Assembly: GCF_026126405.1 (NCBI RefSeq) | Contig: NZ_JAFMTQ010000002.1 | Location: 124,001-188,000, forward strand | Length of the DNA: 64,000 nucleotides | Source: Aureitalea sp. L0-47 | GTDB lineage: Bacteria; Bacteroidota; Bacteroidia; Flavobacteriales; Flavobacteriaceae | Direction of reading: 5' to 3' | Shown here: positions 44,446 through 54,087 of the stretch, one piece after another | Layout: the number at the start of each line of letters is the position of its first letter | Numbering within the stretch: the stretch's first letter is position 1 | The notes under the pieces: model-generated | What the model was told of the DNA's origin: nothing | The model's database searches: none | Seen by the model: the letters and a program-made list of their open reading frames with translations, nothing else | Program-made: the position numbers and the translations under genes

Positions 44446-46866
44446 TTAAGAACCACACATTAAGCAGTCATCGTCTTCTGCATCGCGCGATTTGGCTAGC
44501 ATTTCACGTAATTCCTGTGGCGTGAGTGGTTTATCAGACGCCGCCGAAGTAGCGTCCACACTGGCTTCTGCAACAGCAGCAACCGGTTCTTTTTTCGCTT
44601 CGTTCTTCAAGGTGAACTTGATCGCATCCACGGCACTCTTGGTACGCAAATAATACATACCCGTCTTCAGGCCGCTCTTCCAGGCATAGAAATGCATGGA
44701 AGTGAGTTTTGCGAAATTAGCATTCTCCATAAAGAGGTTAAGCGATTGAGACTGATCTATGAAGTACCCTCTGTGACGAGACATATCGATAATGTCCTTC
44801 ATACTCAATTCCCAAACAGTTTTGTATAATTCTTTTAATTCCTGCGGAATCACATCCACATCCTGGATGGATCCGTTGGCACGCATGATCTCTTCCTTGA
44901 GGTCGTCGTTCCACAAGCCGAGATTAACCAGGTCTTCAAGCAAGTGCTTGTTCACCACGATAAACTCTCCCGAAAGTACTCTTCGGGTGTAGATGTTTGA
45001 AGTGTACGGCTCGAAAGCTTCGTTGTTTCCAAGGATCTGCGAAGTAGAGGCCGTTGGCATTGGTGCTACCAACAAAGAATTGCGAACCCCATGTTTCTTG
45101 ACATCTTTGCGCAGTTTGGCCCAATCCCATCGGCCACTTAATTCTTCATCCTTTATGCCCCAAAGATTATGTTGGAATTCACCATTGGAAATAGGAGACC
45201 CCTTATAAGATTCATAAGGACCGTCTTGCTTAGCCTCCTCCATAGAAGCAGTAACCGCCGCAAAATAAAGGGTCTCGAATATTTCCTGGTTTAACTTTTT
45301 AGCCTCATCACTGGTGAAAGGCAGTCTTAATAATATAAAAGCATCTGCCAATCCCTGAACACCTAAACCTACGGGCCGGTGACGGAAATTGGAATTTTTC
45401 GCCTCGGGTACCGGGTAGTAATTTCGGTCGATCACCCGGTTGAGGTTCTTGGTAACTCGCTTGGTAACGCGGAACAATTCCTTGTGATCGAATTCCCCGT
45501 TCTTAACGAACATGGGTAGTGCGATAGAAGCGAGGTTACAAACCGCCACTTCATCTTCAGAAGTGTACTCAAGGATCTCAGTACAAAGGTTAGAAGAACG
45601 AATAGTACCAAGATTCCTCTGATTGCTCTTACGATTCGCAGAGTCCTTGTACAACATATAAGGTGTACCGGTTTCGATCTGTGACTCGAGGATCTTCTCC
45701 CAAAGTTCTCTCGCTTTTATGGTTTTTCGACCTTTCTCTTCAGACTCGTACTTAGTGTACATTGCTTCAAACTCCTCGCCGTGAGTGTCGAACAAGCCGG
45801 GACATTCGTTCGGACACATCAAGGTCCAGTCACCATCTTCCTGGACACGTTTCATGAACAGATCCGGGATCCACATGGCATAGAAAAGGTCACGTGCCCG
45901 CATTTCTTCCTTTCCGTGGTTCTTTTTCAGATCGAGGAAATCGAAGATATCGGCGTGCCATGGCTCTACGTAAATAGCGAAAGAGCCTTTTCGCTTCCCA
46001 CCACCTTGGTCAACATAGCGCGCGGTATCGTTAAACACACGAAGCATGGGAACGATTCCATTGGAGGTTCCGTTTGTCCCTGAAATGTACGATCCGGTTG
46101 CCCGGATGTTGTGTATGGACAATCCAATACCTCCGGCAGATTGTGAGATTTTCGCCGTCTGCTTCAGTGTGTCGTAGATACCGTCTATGCTGTCTTCTTT
46201 CATCGTAAGCAGGAAGCAAGAAGACATCTGTGGTTTGGGGGTACCACTATTAAACAAAGTAGGTGTAGCGTGCGTAAAGAACTTCTTCGACATTAATTCG
46301 TAGGTCTCTTTAGCAGCCGCCAGATCGTTCAAGTGAATCCCCACTGAAACGCGCATCAGCATATGCTGCGGGCGCTCCACGATCTTACCATTTAATTTAA
46401 GCAGGTAGGAACGCTCAAGGGTTTTGAATCCGAAGTAATCGTATCCAAAATCCCTGTTGTAGATAATGGTAGAATCTAGTTCTTCCGCATTATCCCTAAT
46501 TATTTTGTATACCTCATCACTCAATAAAGGGGCCTTTTTCCCGGTACGTGGATTGACGTATTCATACAGATCCGTCATCACCTCGGAAAAACTCTTCTTG
46601 GTGTTCTTGTGAAGGTTAGATACAGAGATACGCGCGGCCAACCTTGCATAGTCGGGGTGTGAGGTCGTCATGGTTGCAGCAGTTTCGGCGGCGAGGTTAT
46701 CCAGTTCACTGGTAGTTACTCCGTCGTACAAACCTTCAATCACACGCATAGCAACTTTTACGGGATCGACGAGGTCGTTCAATCCGTAGCACAATTTTCT
46801 CACCCGGGCAGTGATCTTATCGAACATTACCGGTTCTTTGCGGCCGTCTCTTTTTACTACATTCAT
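44446..46866 (-). CDS. nrdA: Ribonucleoside-diphosphate reductase, large subunit
   Basis: This 806-residue class I enzyme reduces ribonucleoside diphosphates with a radical passed from NrdB. The ATP-cone allosteric domain fills about 1-95 ([23 protein letters not shown]). The active site includes SSCFLLTM with the first catalytic cysteine, NLCTEI with the radical-bearing site loop, and [12 protein letters not shown]. Near the C-terminus [13 protein letters not shown] contains the paired tyrosine region, and the tail ends with the redox pair CLMC. The sequence is close to the eukaryotic-type R1 group, as is NrdB. It follows nrdB by 120 bp on the minus strand. Confidence 0.97.
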   Translation of the reverse strand: MNVVKRDGRKEPVMFDKITARVRKLCYGLNDLVDPVKVAMRVIEGLYDGVTTSELDNLAAETAATMTTSHPDYARLAARISVSNLHKNTKKSFSEVMTDLYEYVNPRTGKKAPLLSDEVYKIIRDNAEELDSTIIYNRDFGYDYFGFKTLERSYLLKLNGKIVERPQHMLMRVSVGIHLNDLAAAKETYELMSKKFFTHATPTLFNSGTPKPQMSSCFLLTMKEDSIDGIYDTLKQTAKISQSAGGIGLSIHNIRATGSYISGTNGTSNGIVPMLRVFNDTARYVDQGGGKRKGSFAIYVEPWHADIFDFLDLKKNHGKEEMRARDLFYAMWIPDLFMKRVQEDGDWTLMCPNECPGLFDTHGEEFEAMYTKYESEEKGRKTIKARELWEKILESQIETGTPYMLYKDSANRKSNQRNLGTIRSSNLCTEILEYTSEDEVAVCNLASIALPMFVKNGEFDHKELFRVTKRVTKNLNRVIDRNYYPVPEAKNSNFRHRPVGLGVQGLADAFILLRLPFTSDEAKKLNQEIFETLYFAAVTASMEEAKQDGPYESYKGSPISNGEFQHNLWGIKDEELSGRWDWAKLRKDVKKHGVRNSLLVAPMPTASTSQILGNNEAFEPYTSNIYTRRVLSGEFIVVNKHLLEDLVNLGLWNDDLKEEIMRANGSIQDVDVIPQELKELYKTVWELSMKDIIDMSRHRGYFIDQSQSLNLFMENANFAKLTSMHFYAWKSGLKTGMYYLRTKSAVDAIKFTLKNEAKKEPVAAVAEASVDATSAASDKPLTPQELREMLAKSRDAEDDDCLMCGS

Positions 46867-46986
46867 ATCAACTTACTGTTAATGAGGTTAAATGGTTATA
46901 TACCGGTGCTGATGGGGAGTGCATATACACCACATTATCAGCGATATTAAAAACATCCTCGGAGACTAGTACCCCTTTTGGATATT

Positions 46987-47964
46987 TTAGAAATCTGCGT
47001 CGAAACTAATTTTATTCGAATCCTTGTCTTTGTTAGTAACACCTGCTTTCTGGTATTCAGAAACACGCTTCTCGAAAAAGTTGGTCTTACCCTGCAACGA
47101 GATCATATCCATAAAGTCGAATGGATTGGTTGCATTGTATTCTTTCTCGCACTCCAGCTCTACCAGTAGTCGGTCGGTTACAAATTCCAGGTATTGTGTC
47201 ATGAGTTTTGCGTTCATCCCGATCAAACTAACCGGAAGTGATTCGGTAATAAACTCACGTTCTATATTAAGGGCATCCACGATGATCTCGCGAATGCGTT
47301 CCTTCGGTACTTTATTCACCAGGTGTTTGTTGTGAAGGTGTACGGCAAAATCACAATGTACTCCTTCATCCCTGGATATCAATTCGTTGGAAAAGGTCAA
47401 TCCCGGCATCAGGCCGCGTTTCTTCAACCAGAATATGGAACAGAAAGCTCCCGAGAAGAAGATGCCTTCCACCGCGGCAAAGGCGATAAGGCGTTCGGCG
47501 AAACTCGGACTCTCTATCCACTTCAGTGCCCAGTCGGCTTTCTTCTTGATAGCAGGGAAATTCTCGATCGCATTGAACAGCAGATCTTTTTCCTTGTCAT
47601 CCTTTACGTAGGTGTCGATGAGCAAAGAGTAGGTCTCACTATGGATGTTTTCCATCATGATCTGGAACCCGTAGAAGAATTTTGCCTCGCTGTATTGAAC
47701 TTCATTCACGAAATTCTCGGCCAGGTTTTCATTCACGATCCCATCGGAAGCAGCGAAAAAAGCAAGAATATGCTTGATGAAATACTTCTCGTCATCATTT
47801 AATTTATTGTTCCAATCGGTAAGGTCCTGGTGAAGGTCGATCTCCTCGGCTGTCCAGAAACTAGCCTCGCTCTTTTTATACCAATCCCAGATATCGTGGT
47901 GTTGAATGGGGAAAATTACAAATCGATCCTTATTCTCTGCTAAAATCGGCTCTACTACGCTCAT
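46987..47964 (-). CDS. nrdB: Ribonucleoside-diphosphate reductase, small subunit
   Basis: This 325-residue R2 protein generates the diiron-tyrosyl radical. Metal ligands are visible at Asp43 (EEIDLHQD), Glu105 and His108 ([13 protein letters not shown]), and later in [11 protein letters not shown] and [11 protein letters not shown]. Tyr112 is in the position of the radical tyrosine. The segment [14 protein letters not shown] is almost the same as in animal R2 proteins, which places the protein in the eukaryote-like group found in Bacteroidetes. It leads the nrdB-nrdA pair; a 437-bp upstream region carries repeated TTTTCAACA words. The C-terminus (KISFDADF) fits the usual acidic tail that docks on NrdA. 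Confidence 0.97.
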   Translation of the reverse strand: MSVVEPILAENKDRFVIFPIQHHDIWDWYKKSEASFWTAEEIDLHQDLTDWNNKLNDDEKYFIKHILAFFAASDGIVNENLAENFVNEVQYSEAKFFYGFQIMMENIHSETYSLLIDTYVKDDKEKDLLFNAIENFPAIKKKADWALKWIESPSFAERLIAFAAVEGIFFSGAFCSIFWLKKRGLMPGLTFSNELISRDEGVHCDFAVHLHNKHLVNKVPKERIREIIVDALNIEREFITESLPVSLIGMNAKLMTQYLEFVTDRLLVELECEKEYNATNPFDFMDMISLQGKTNFFEKRVSEYQKAGVTNKDKDSNKISFDADF

Positions 47965-48401
47965 TGTCCTTCGTTTTTAAAATTTCTTGAAATTTGTGCT
48001 TACTCGGGACTAACAAATATGGAAAAAACTCACCTGAATTTCTTCAGAAATGGGAGTTGGTTTTCAACAAAGTTTTCAACACGCTGCTTTTAAAAGTGTT
48101 ACTATCAAAATCTTAAAAAGAGAACTTAAATCTTTGTTTTACAACACATTAAAAAGGAGGGGTGAAGTTATAAACATTTCAGACTAATGTCCGTTGAAAA
48201 GCCCGAAAGTCGTCCGCTCCATCTGTGTTCGTTCGCGATTTACAGTGCTTTTTTGAACTAAAATTTTCAACATTGTCCGCAAAGTATCTTTAACACAGTA
48301 CTGCCGGAGAAAACGCAGCTTTTGGATTTTTTTCGAAATATAGAGCACAAAAAAATCACCTTCTGGTATTGAAGGTGATTTTCAAAATTCTATAATTTAT
48401 C
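47965..48401. other. 437-bp upstream region of nrdB
   Basis: There is no gene here. Three TTTTCAACA words (48061-48069, 48073-48081, 48264-48272) and one near-match on the other strand (CGTTGAAAA, 48192-48200) are present. A -7-like CATATTTG on the minus strand at 48014-48021 could drive nrdB. The left end of the neighbouring lipoprotein transcript ends at the terminator near 48352. Confidence 0.5.
48352..48382 (-). terminator. Intrinsic terminator after the 48402 lipoprotein gene
   Basis: AAAATCACCTTC and GAAGGTGATTTT form a 12-bp stem around TGGTATT. The A run on the left provides the T tail on the minus strand. Confidence 0.92.
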
Positions 48402-49001
48402 CTATCCTAATTTATCGGCATCAAATTCATCTACCGCATCCCAGGTTTCTTCCAGGTCCATATTGGTTCCCGTCGCCTTAATGTAGAACCTGTCATCCTG
48501 CATGAACTGAATTTCACTCCTGCTTCCGTCCTTCCTGGACTCTTCCATCACTTTTTGACCGGAACGCTTGGCAGTGCGTCTTATTTTGTATTCATCCTCT
48601 TCCTCAAAATCCTGTGAGAACAGTATGCGCATACCCGCAGTGGCAGCAGCACCCATCTCCCCGGCTCCATCAATAACCTGTATTTTTAGTTTCTTTGATT
48701 TATCTTCATTCTGGTAGGTCGCTTCGATCTGAGCAATCTGCATGAAGGCAGTTTGTCCGGCCTTATATCCTGTTCGCTTCATCCCGTTGACCTCATCCGG
48801 CAACCAGGCCTTGAGCTCATCGTTCGTTAAGGGCTCCTCGTTCTTAAGATCCTCCATGTCCTCCTGTACCTTTTCCATTTCCTTTACAGCTTTTCGCGTA
48901 TTGGAAACATTTTCCTTGGTCTCTTTGATCTTCTTCGATACAGGATTTTCGCAGGCGAACAATGCACCGATCACGGCTAGAGAAAGCAACAATTTCTTCA
49001 T
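48402..49001 (-). CDS. Lipoprotein with coiled coil, unknown function
   Basis: This 199-residue protein has a lipoprotein signal ending LFAC (Cys17). A Lys/Glu-rich coiled coil follows at about 22-55 (ISKKIKETKENV and EKVQEDMEDL pattern), then a globular C-terminal part with conserved-looking words NDELKAWLPDEVNGMKRTGYKAGQ given only by its LKAWLP and GMKRTGY parts. It is alone on the minus strand with a terminator of its own. I do not recognise a family. The coiled coil suggests oligomerisation or interaction with another envelope protein. Confidence 0.8.
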   Translation of the reverse strand: MKKLLLSLAVIGALFACENPVSKKIKETKENVSNTRKAVKEMEKVQEDMEDLKNEEPLTNDELKAWLPDEVNGMKRTGYKAGQTAFMQIAQIEATYQNEDKSKKLKIQVIDGAGEMGAAATAGMRILFSQDFEEEDEYKIRRTAKRSGQKVMEESRKDGSRSEIQFMQDDRFYIKATGTNMDLEETWDAVDEFDADKLG

Positions 49002-49124
49002 GATGTCTTTATTTTAATGGTTATGTTTACGGACTACTAATATACTAAAAGTCAAACTTTTGCACATCACTCTTCTGGGGGATTTTTCCTGAAGTTTAAA
49101 CGAGGAGTTAATAAACCCGGACCA

Positions 49125-49694
49125 CTAGTTCTCCAGCCTGTCCGCGATCTTCTCTAATTCGGCGTACCAATGCTCACCGAACTTCCTGATAAGTGCGTCT
49201 TTTACAAATTTGTACACGGGCACTCCCAATTCTTTCCCCAGCACACAGGCATCGTTACAAATAGGCCATTTGTGATAATTTACGGCTGCAAATTCACTGT
49301 AGTCATTTACACGCACAGGATAAAGATGACAGGATATGGGTTTTCTGAAATCAACCGCCCCGGCATTGTAAGCGTCCTCAATACCACAGCTGGCTATGCC
49401 TTCGGGGGTGAAGGTAACATAGGCACATTCTTTCCCGTTTACCAGAGGCGTCTCCAACTCTCCCAATGGTGTGGTGATGTGGGTTCCCTGTGCTTCAATA
49501 GCTTCGATACCTTCTTTTCTCAAGAAGGGCTTCACTTTGGGGTATATGTCCTTGAGTATTTCTACTTCGGAAGGAGTAACGGGTGCTCCTGCTTCACCTT
49601 CAATACAACATGCTCCTTTGCAGGCAGTTAGATTGCAAACGAACTCCTTTTCGAGGATATCTTCCGAAACGATGGTCTTGCCCAATTGAAACAT
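49125..49694 (-). CDS. DUF3109 family cysteine-rich protein
   Basis: The ATG at 49694 gives 189 residues; the longer version from 49718 would include eight more residues not seen in relatives as I remember them. It has a cysteine cluster (CNLTACKGACCIEG) near the N-terminus and later cysteines in KECAYVTF, GIASCGIEDAYNAG, ISCHLYPVRV and PICNDACVLG. These features match DUF3109, a relative of the YkgJ-type putative zinc or iron-sulfur proteins. No function is established. The gene stands alone between a lipoprotein and the divergent MarC gene. Confidence 0.88.
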   Translation of the reverse strand: MFQLGKTIVSEDILEKEFVCNLTACKGACCIEGEAGAPVTPSEVEILKDIYPKVKPFLRKEGIEAIEAQGTHITTPLGELETPLVNGKECAYVTFTPEGIASCGIEDAYNAGAVDFRKPISCHLYPVRVNDYSEFAAVNYHKWPICNDACVLGKELGVPVYKFVKDALIRKFGEHWYAELEKIADRLEN

Positions 49695-49784
49695 GGTGCC
49701 AAAGATACATTCTTTCAAAATTGACCGCTTGATTTTGCCCTAAAATATTATTTCACTTATCTGTGTAAATCGAAAGTCTTTATC

Positions 49785-49792
49785 TAATTTTG
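49785..49792 (+). promoter_or_regulatory. -7 element of the MarC gene
   Basis: TAATTTTG fits TAnnTTTG and lies 22 bp before the ATG at 49815. Confidence 0.6.
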
Positions 49793-49814
49793 CAGCCTTA
49801 AACCAAGGAAGGAC

Positions 49815-50396
49815 ATGACCCTGAACGCTAAAGAAATATTCACAGCCAGCATGGTGCTTTTCGCGGTGATCGATATCATCGGGAACATTCCTATTATTAT
49901 CTCTCTACGTGAAAAAGCTGGGCATATTCATAGTGAAAAAGCCTCTATTATAGCCGCTGTGGTTCTCACGGTTTTCCTTTTTGTGGGGGAAAGCATCCTT
50001 AAACTTATTGGTATCAACGTAAATGAGTTTGCGGTAGCAGGTGCTTTTGTACTGTTTTTTATAGCGATAGAGATGTTGCTAGGGATCACTTTATTCAAGG
50101 ATGACGGAACCGGCCCCGAAGTCGCCACTATCTTCCCGCTTGCTTTTCCCATGCTCGCCGGACCGGGTAGTTTAACCACTATACTTTCGCTTAGGGCGGA
50201 ATATGAAATTCAGAACGTGATCGTTGCCATCGTGCTTAATATCATTGTGATCTACATAGTTCTGAAAACATCTGCACGCCTTCAAAAGTTCCTGGGAAAG
50301 AATGGAATTGGTATTATACGAAAGATATTTGGCGTGATTCTGCTTGCGATCGCTGTGAAACTATTCACTTCCAATATTCAGGAACTATTTAATTAA
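49815..50396 (+). CDS. MarC family integral membrane protein
   Basis: This 193-residue inner-membrane protein has six hydrophobic helices and the MarC signatures FAVIDIIGNIPIIISL at the first helix and FPLAFPMLAGPGSLTTI in the fourth. Despite the name, MarC proteins have no proven role in multidrug resistance, and their substrate is unknown. A small membrane protein gene follows after 6 bp and is probably cotranscribed. Confidence 0.94.
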   Translation: MTLNAKEIFTASMVLFAVIDIIGNIPIIISLREKAGHIHSEKASIIAAVVLTVFLFVGESILKLIGINVNEFAVAGAFVLFFIAIEMLLGITLFKDDGTGPEVATIFPLAFPMLAGPGSLTTILSLRAEYEIQNVIVAIVLNIIVIYIVLKTSARLQKFLGKNGIGIIRKIFGVILLAIAVKLFTSNIQELFN

Positions 50397-50402
50397 CCAT
50401 TT

Positions 50403-50597
50403 ATGAAAGTAGCTATCTACATCTTTATCGCCATCGCCATCTCGCTTATAATATTCAATGCAACTAAGCTTGATTTTGAGAACCTATTCGTGGGAGATAG
50501 CCTGGTAGCATCAATAAGCATCCTGGCTTCAGCTTGCGTGATCGTGCTGATGCTTATTCTAATGGCTTCTCATAAGATCAAAAGAAAGAAGAAGTAA
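50403..50597 (+). CDS. Small two-helix membrane protein downstream of MarC
   Basis: The 64-residue product has two hydrophobic helices (about 3-19 and 36-56) and ends in a basic tail HKIKRKKK, which should face the cytoplasm. It is 6 bp after the marC-like gene and its stop directly abuts the end of the convergent S41 protease gene. I recognise no family; coupling to marC suggests a partner role. Confidence 0.7.
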   Translation: MKVAIYIFIAIAISLIIFNATKLDFENLFVGDSLVASISILASACVIVLMLILMASHKIKRKKK

Positions 50598-52199
50598 TTA
50601 TTCTTCAATGGTATCGTCCCTGGATTCCAGTTCGAGGACTTTGTTGATCATGGCATCGCCGTCGTTCAGGAAGTATTCAAAGGCATTGGGGCCGTACAAT
50701 TGTTGAGCGATGTTAGCCTTCAGCGCAGTGGCCAGATCAGCATCGTAACGTCTAAGGTCGATCTGGGCTTCTTCAAAACGGGAATACGCAATAAATTCTT
50801 CTTTTAGTGATTCCGGAACCTCGTACTCTTCGGTAAATTGATTGAAGTTCATGCCGTCGAAGAAAGTTCGGTTTTTTTCAAGGTATTCAAAGATAAAATA
50901 GCTGATAAATCCACTTCTCGAAATATATTCAAGGGTCTCATTCTCTACGCTGGTATCCTTCGGAACAAATACATCCGGAATAATACCTCCGCCACCATAG
51001 ACTACTTTTCCTCCGGGCGTCACGAATCGTAGCGAATCTGCCACTTCTATATTTTCAGCATCTTCCAATTCCCCGTTCTTATATCGTTTCTCGTAATCCC
51101 GATAGTAATCTCCATTTCCGTTAGCATACGGCCTCTGAATGGATCTACCTGTAGGTGTGTAATATCGTGCAATGGTTAACCGCACGGCACTACCGTCTCC
51201 CAGTGCCATTTCTCTCTGCACAAGACCCTTTCCGAAGGATCTCCGCCCAATTATGGTTCCTTTATCGTTATCCTGTAGCGCTCCTGCAACGATCTCACTG
51301 GCCGACGCGGAATTCTCATTGATCAATACGTATACTTTACCTTTTTCAAAGTCCCCTTTTCGCGTGGCAAAACTCTTGTTTTCTTCGCCATTCTTATTTT
51401 TGGTGACGAGCATTAGTTTGTCGTTCTCCAGGAATTCGTCCACCACTTTTTCAGCTGCATAGATATATCCACCGGGGTTGTTTCGTAGATCGAGGATTAG
51501 TGTTTCTATACCATCATCGGTGAGTTCGTCAAGTGCTTCGTTGAATTCATCATAAGTGGATTCTGAAAAACGATTCACCTTGATGTACCCTATCTCGTCA
51601 GTGAGCGCGTAAGAAGCATCTACACTTATCAGGGGAACTCGTTTACGCTTCAATTTGAAATCGAGCATTTTATCTTCCGAAGGCCTGTAAACAGTAAGGT
51701 TTACTTTAGAATTGATCTCTCCTTTCAAGAAGGCGGAGATGCTATCCCTGAAGAGTTCCGGACCGAACAAGGCTCTTCCGTCCGCATATAAAATGCGATC
51801 CCCCCCTTTGATCCCTGCCCTGGCGGCGGGACCTCCTTCGATGGCGCGAATCACGGCAATAGAATCTTTGTAGGGGTAAAAGCTAATACCGATTCCTACG
51901 AAGTTTCCGCGCATATCATCTGCATTGTCTTCGTATTCATCCACAGGAATATACACCGAATGTGGGTCGAGGTTTTCGAGTATGCCGTTCACGGTAACAT
52001 CCACAATGCTATCCGTATTCACCTTATCCACATATTCATAGTCGATGTAATCGATAAGTCGGTTGAGTTTGTCCTTCTTCGAATTGGTGGCGAAGATCTT
52101 TTCGTTGCTGTCGTTGAAATTCAGCTTGGAACCAATGAAGACCCCGGCGGCGATAGCCACTCCTAAAAGCAAGGGTATGTATTTTCTATTGATTCCCAC
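50598..52199 (-). CDS. S41 family C-terminal processing peptidase
   Basis: This 533-residue protease has an N-terminal membrane anchor (about 8-25), a PDZ domain (about 90-175, with GIGISFYPYKDSIAVIRAIEG and AGIKGGDRIL), and the S41 serine-lysine catalytic core. The catalytic serine lies in NENSASASEIVAG and the lysine in RRSFGKGLVQ. The long C-terminal part (about 430-530) is helical and typical of flavobacterial CtpA-like proteins. It probably degrades or processes periplasmic proteins. The stop is directly followed by the end of the convergent 50403 gene. It is 6 bp downstream of the dCMP deaminase gene. Confidence 0.94.
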   Translation of the reverse strand: MGINRKYIPLLLGVAIAAGVFIGSKLNFNDSNEKIFATNSKKDKLNRLIDYIDYEYVDKVNTDSIVDVTVNGILENLDPHSVYIPVDEYEDNADDMRGNFVGIGISFYPYKDSIAVIRAIEGGPAARAGIKGGDRILYADGRALFGPELFRDSISAFLKGEINSKVNLTVYRPSEDKMLDFKLKRKRVPLISVDASYALTDEIGYIKVNRFSESTYDEFNEALDELTDDGIETLILDLRNNPGGYIYAAEKVVDEFLENDKLMLVTKNKNGEENKSFATRKGDFEKGKVYVLINENSASASEIVAGALQDNDKGTIIGRRSFGKGLVQREMALGDGSAVRLTIARYYTPTGRSIQRPYANGNGDYYRDYEKRYKNGELEDAENIEVADSLRFVTPGGKVVYGGGGIIPDVFVPKDTSVENETLEYISRSGFISYFIFEYLEKNRTFFDGMNFNQFTEEYEVPESLKEEFIAYSRFEEAQIDLRRYDADLATALKANIAQQLYGPNAFEYFLNDGDAMINKVLELESRDDTIEE

Positions 52200-52205
52200 T
52201 TTGAA

Positions 52206-52634
52206 TTATAATGTATCTATGTGCGTTATTGAAACGCCCGCTCTTTCTAAAAATTTCACACCGGAATTATCTTTGTACTCCTCGTGATACACCAATCTCC
52301 GTATCCCGGCCTGGTGGATTAGTTTGCTGCACTGCTGACAAGGAGACATTGTTATATACAGCGTAGCGCCTCTGCAGGACTGGGTGGAGGAAGCTACTTT
52401 CGATATTGCATTCGCCTCCGCATGCAGTACGTACCATTTGGTATAGCCCTCATCATCCTCACAAATATTCTCAAACCCGGTAGGTGTGCCATTGTATCCG
52501 TCGCTAATGATCATTTTATCTTTCACAATAAGCGCGCCAACTTGTCTTCGCTCACAATACGACAAGGCACTCCACTCTTTCGCCATTCTTAAATAGGCGA
52601 TATCGTATTTGCGTTGCTTTTCCTCCGTCATCAA
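52206..52634 (-). CDS. Deoxycytidylate deaminase
   Basis: This 142-residue zinc enzyme converts dCMP to dUMP for thymidylate synthesis. Zinc ligands are His71 (with Glu73 as proton shuttle) in HAEANAI and Cys99 and Cys102 in SPCQQC. The early DGYNGTPTGFENICED segment is the substrate loop typical of dCMP deaminases and of ComEB, a close relative; the absence of competence genes nearby favours dCMP deaminase. It is upstream of the S41 protease by 6 bp, so both are in one operon. Confidence 0.92.
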   Translation of the reverse strand: MMTEEKQRKYDIAYLRMAKEWSALSYCERRQVGALIVKDKMIISDGYNGTPTGFENICEDDEGYTKWYVLHAEANAISKVASSTQSCRGATLYITMSPCQQCSKLIHQAGIRRLVYHEEYKDNSGVKFLERAGVSITHIDTL

Positions 52635-52708
52635 TTAGGTGATTAGTAGCGAAATTATAGCTAAGTTACAGCTTCACAAAGCCTAAAGACGTTAAATATT
52701 TGAAAAAG

Positions 52709-53287
52709 TTAGAACGGCCATGTATCCACCAGCATCGGGATGGTCATTCCTATCACTATGGAAGAAATAATAAGTAGCCAGTCCCTTGAGCTAAATCTCA
52801 ACATTCTTTGAACTATAAAAGTGATAAGAAGTGTGATCATAACAATGATGATCTGGGCGATCTCAACTCCCAGCGCAAACTCCAAAAGTGGGGCTACGCT
52901 ATCATCTGCCTTGATCATACCGTAGTACCTCGCAAAGCCGAATCCATGGATCAAACCGAAAAAAAGTGTTACGATGAATAACATCACGCTTAGATCCGAC
53001 GGCCGGCTTCGTCTCGCGTTTATGATATTATAGACTGCTGTTACGAGTATGGTAATCGGAATAAGGAACTCCACATAGGCACCGCTTACCGAAACGATGT
53101 TGTAATGTGCAAGAAGCAGTGATAGAGTGTGACCCACGGTAAAAAGAGTTACCAGAATGAGCAGTTTACGCCAGGCGCTAAAATTATAGGCAGCACATAA
53201 GGCAACCAGGAAGAGGATGTGGTCATACCCTCCAAGGTCCAGGACGTGTTCCAGTCCGAGTTTTACATATAGCCAGAAGTCGCTCAT
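52709..53287 (-). CDS. HupE/UreJ-like membrane protein
   Basis: This protein of about 192 residues (ATG at 53287; two residues longer if the ATG at 53293 is used) has six to seven membrane helices and the HupE/UreJ_2 motif GLEHVLDLGGYDHILF, in which the two histidines and an aspartate could bind nickel, along with FTVGHTLSLLLA and GLIHGFGFA. In other bacteria HupE is a nickel permease, but no hydrogenase or urease gene is present, so the ion is unknown. It has no close gene partners: the next gene on the same strand is 75 bp away. Confidence 0.87.
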   Translation of the reverse strand: MSDFWLYVKLGLEHVLDLGGYDHILFLVALCAAYNFSAWRKLLILVTLFTVGHTLSLLLAHYNIVSVSGAYVEFLIPITILVTAVYNIINARRSRPSDLSVMLFIVTLFFGLIHGFGFARYYGMIKADDSVAPLLEFALGVEIAQIIIVMITLLITFIVQRMLRFSSRDWLLIISSIVIGMTIPMLVDTWPF

Positions 53288-53391
53288 TAGCATCGGGAAC
53301 TTTCGCTAAAAATACGAAATGCCGTAAAATTTTATAACTTTAAACTAGTATTTCCCCGGATTCCGTACCTTCTGAACAAAGACCAAAGGTT

Positions 53392-54087
53392 TTGAAAAAT
53401 CTGTACTCATTATTGATCGCCGGGGTTTGTGTATTTCAAGCGCTAGCTCAAAATCCCGATCCGATTCTGTTAGACACCAACTGGTATTTGCATGAAGTAA
53501 CAGTTGATGGCACCACCTATCCCTCCACCGGCGATATATTCAATCCCGGTATATTGGGTTTCGACGAGGATGAAATGTCTACCTGGATCTCGGTAAATGC
53601 ATTCTTCAGTGAAGTACTATACGATCCGGTTTTGGATGAATTTGAAACCAGTATGCCGGCCTTAACACTCTTCATTTGCGATATCTATTGTGATCTTGAA
53701 GAAGTCTACCTGGAGGATTTTTACTTTAAGAACGGAGATCCACAGACGTTTAGCTATGAAATTATCTCTAATGCGCCGGGCTATCGACTGATCGTTACCG
53801 ATTCCGAAGGAAATTTTGCGGTATATGGTGATACTATACTGGGAATTCATGAAAACAGGCTTGAAAATATTGGCTTTTACCCTAATCCGGCAAAGGATAT
53901 ATTGTATCTTTATTCTGAAGGTCAATTAATTAGCTCAGCTACTGTGTATTCGCTTTCAGGGCAGCAACTGACGGTGAAAAGTGAAAATCCGGAAGCCATA
54001 GATGTCTCTTCCCTTTCCGAAGGAATCTACTTCCTGGAGATTGTTACTGAAAGTGGGAGGGTGGTGAAGAAATTTGTTAAGAAATGA
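53392..54087 (+). CDS. T9SS-exported protein with type A sorting domain (first of a pair)
   Basis: The TTG start at 53392 leads directly into a signal peptide (KNLYSLLIAGVCVFQALAQ), giving 231 residues. The middle region (DTNWYLHEVTVDGTTY, then an acidic strand-rich part) resembles META/HslJ-like domains. The C-terminal 75 residues form a type IX secretion sorting domain: IGFYPNPAKDILYLY, then VYSLSGQQL, SSLSEGIYFLEIV and the basic end VVKKFVKK. It would be exported to the surface or medium. The next gene overlaps by 4 bp and is a diverged duplicate. Confidence 0.88.
   Translation: MKNLYSLLIAGVCVFQALAQNPDPILLDTNWYLHEVTVDGTTYPSTGDIFNPGILGFDEDEMSTWISVNAFFSEVLYDPVLDEFETSMPALTLFICDIYCDLEEVYLEDFYFKNGDPQTFSYEIISNAPGYRLIVTDSEGNFAVYGDTILGIHENRLENIGFYPNPAKDILYLYSEGQLISSATVYSLSGQQLTVKSENPEAIDVSSLSEGIYFLEIVTESGRVVKKFVKK

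Noticed and set aside
47323-47802. Plus-strand frame of 159 codons inside nrdB
   Set aside because: It is the antisense shadow of nrdB and has no start context or family signs.
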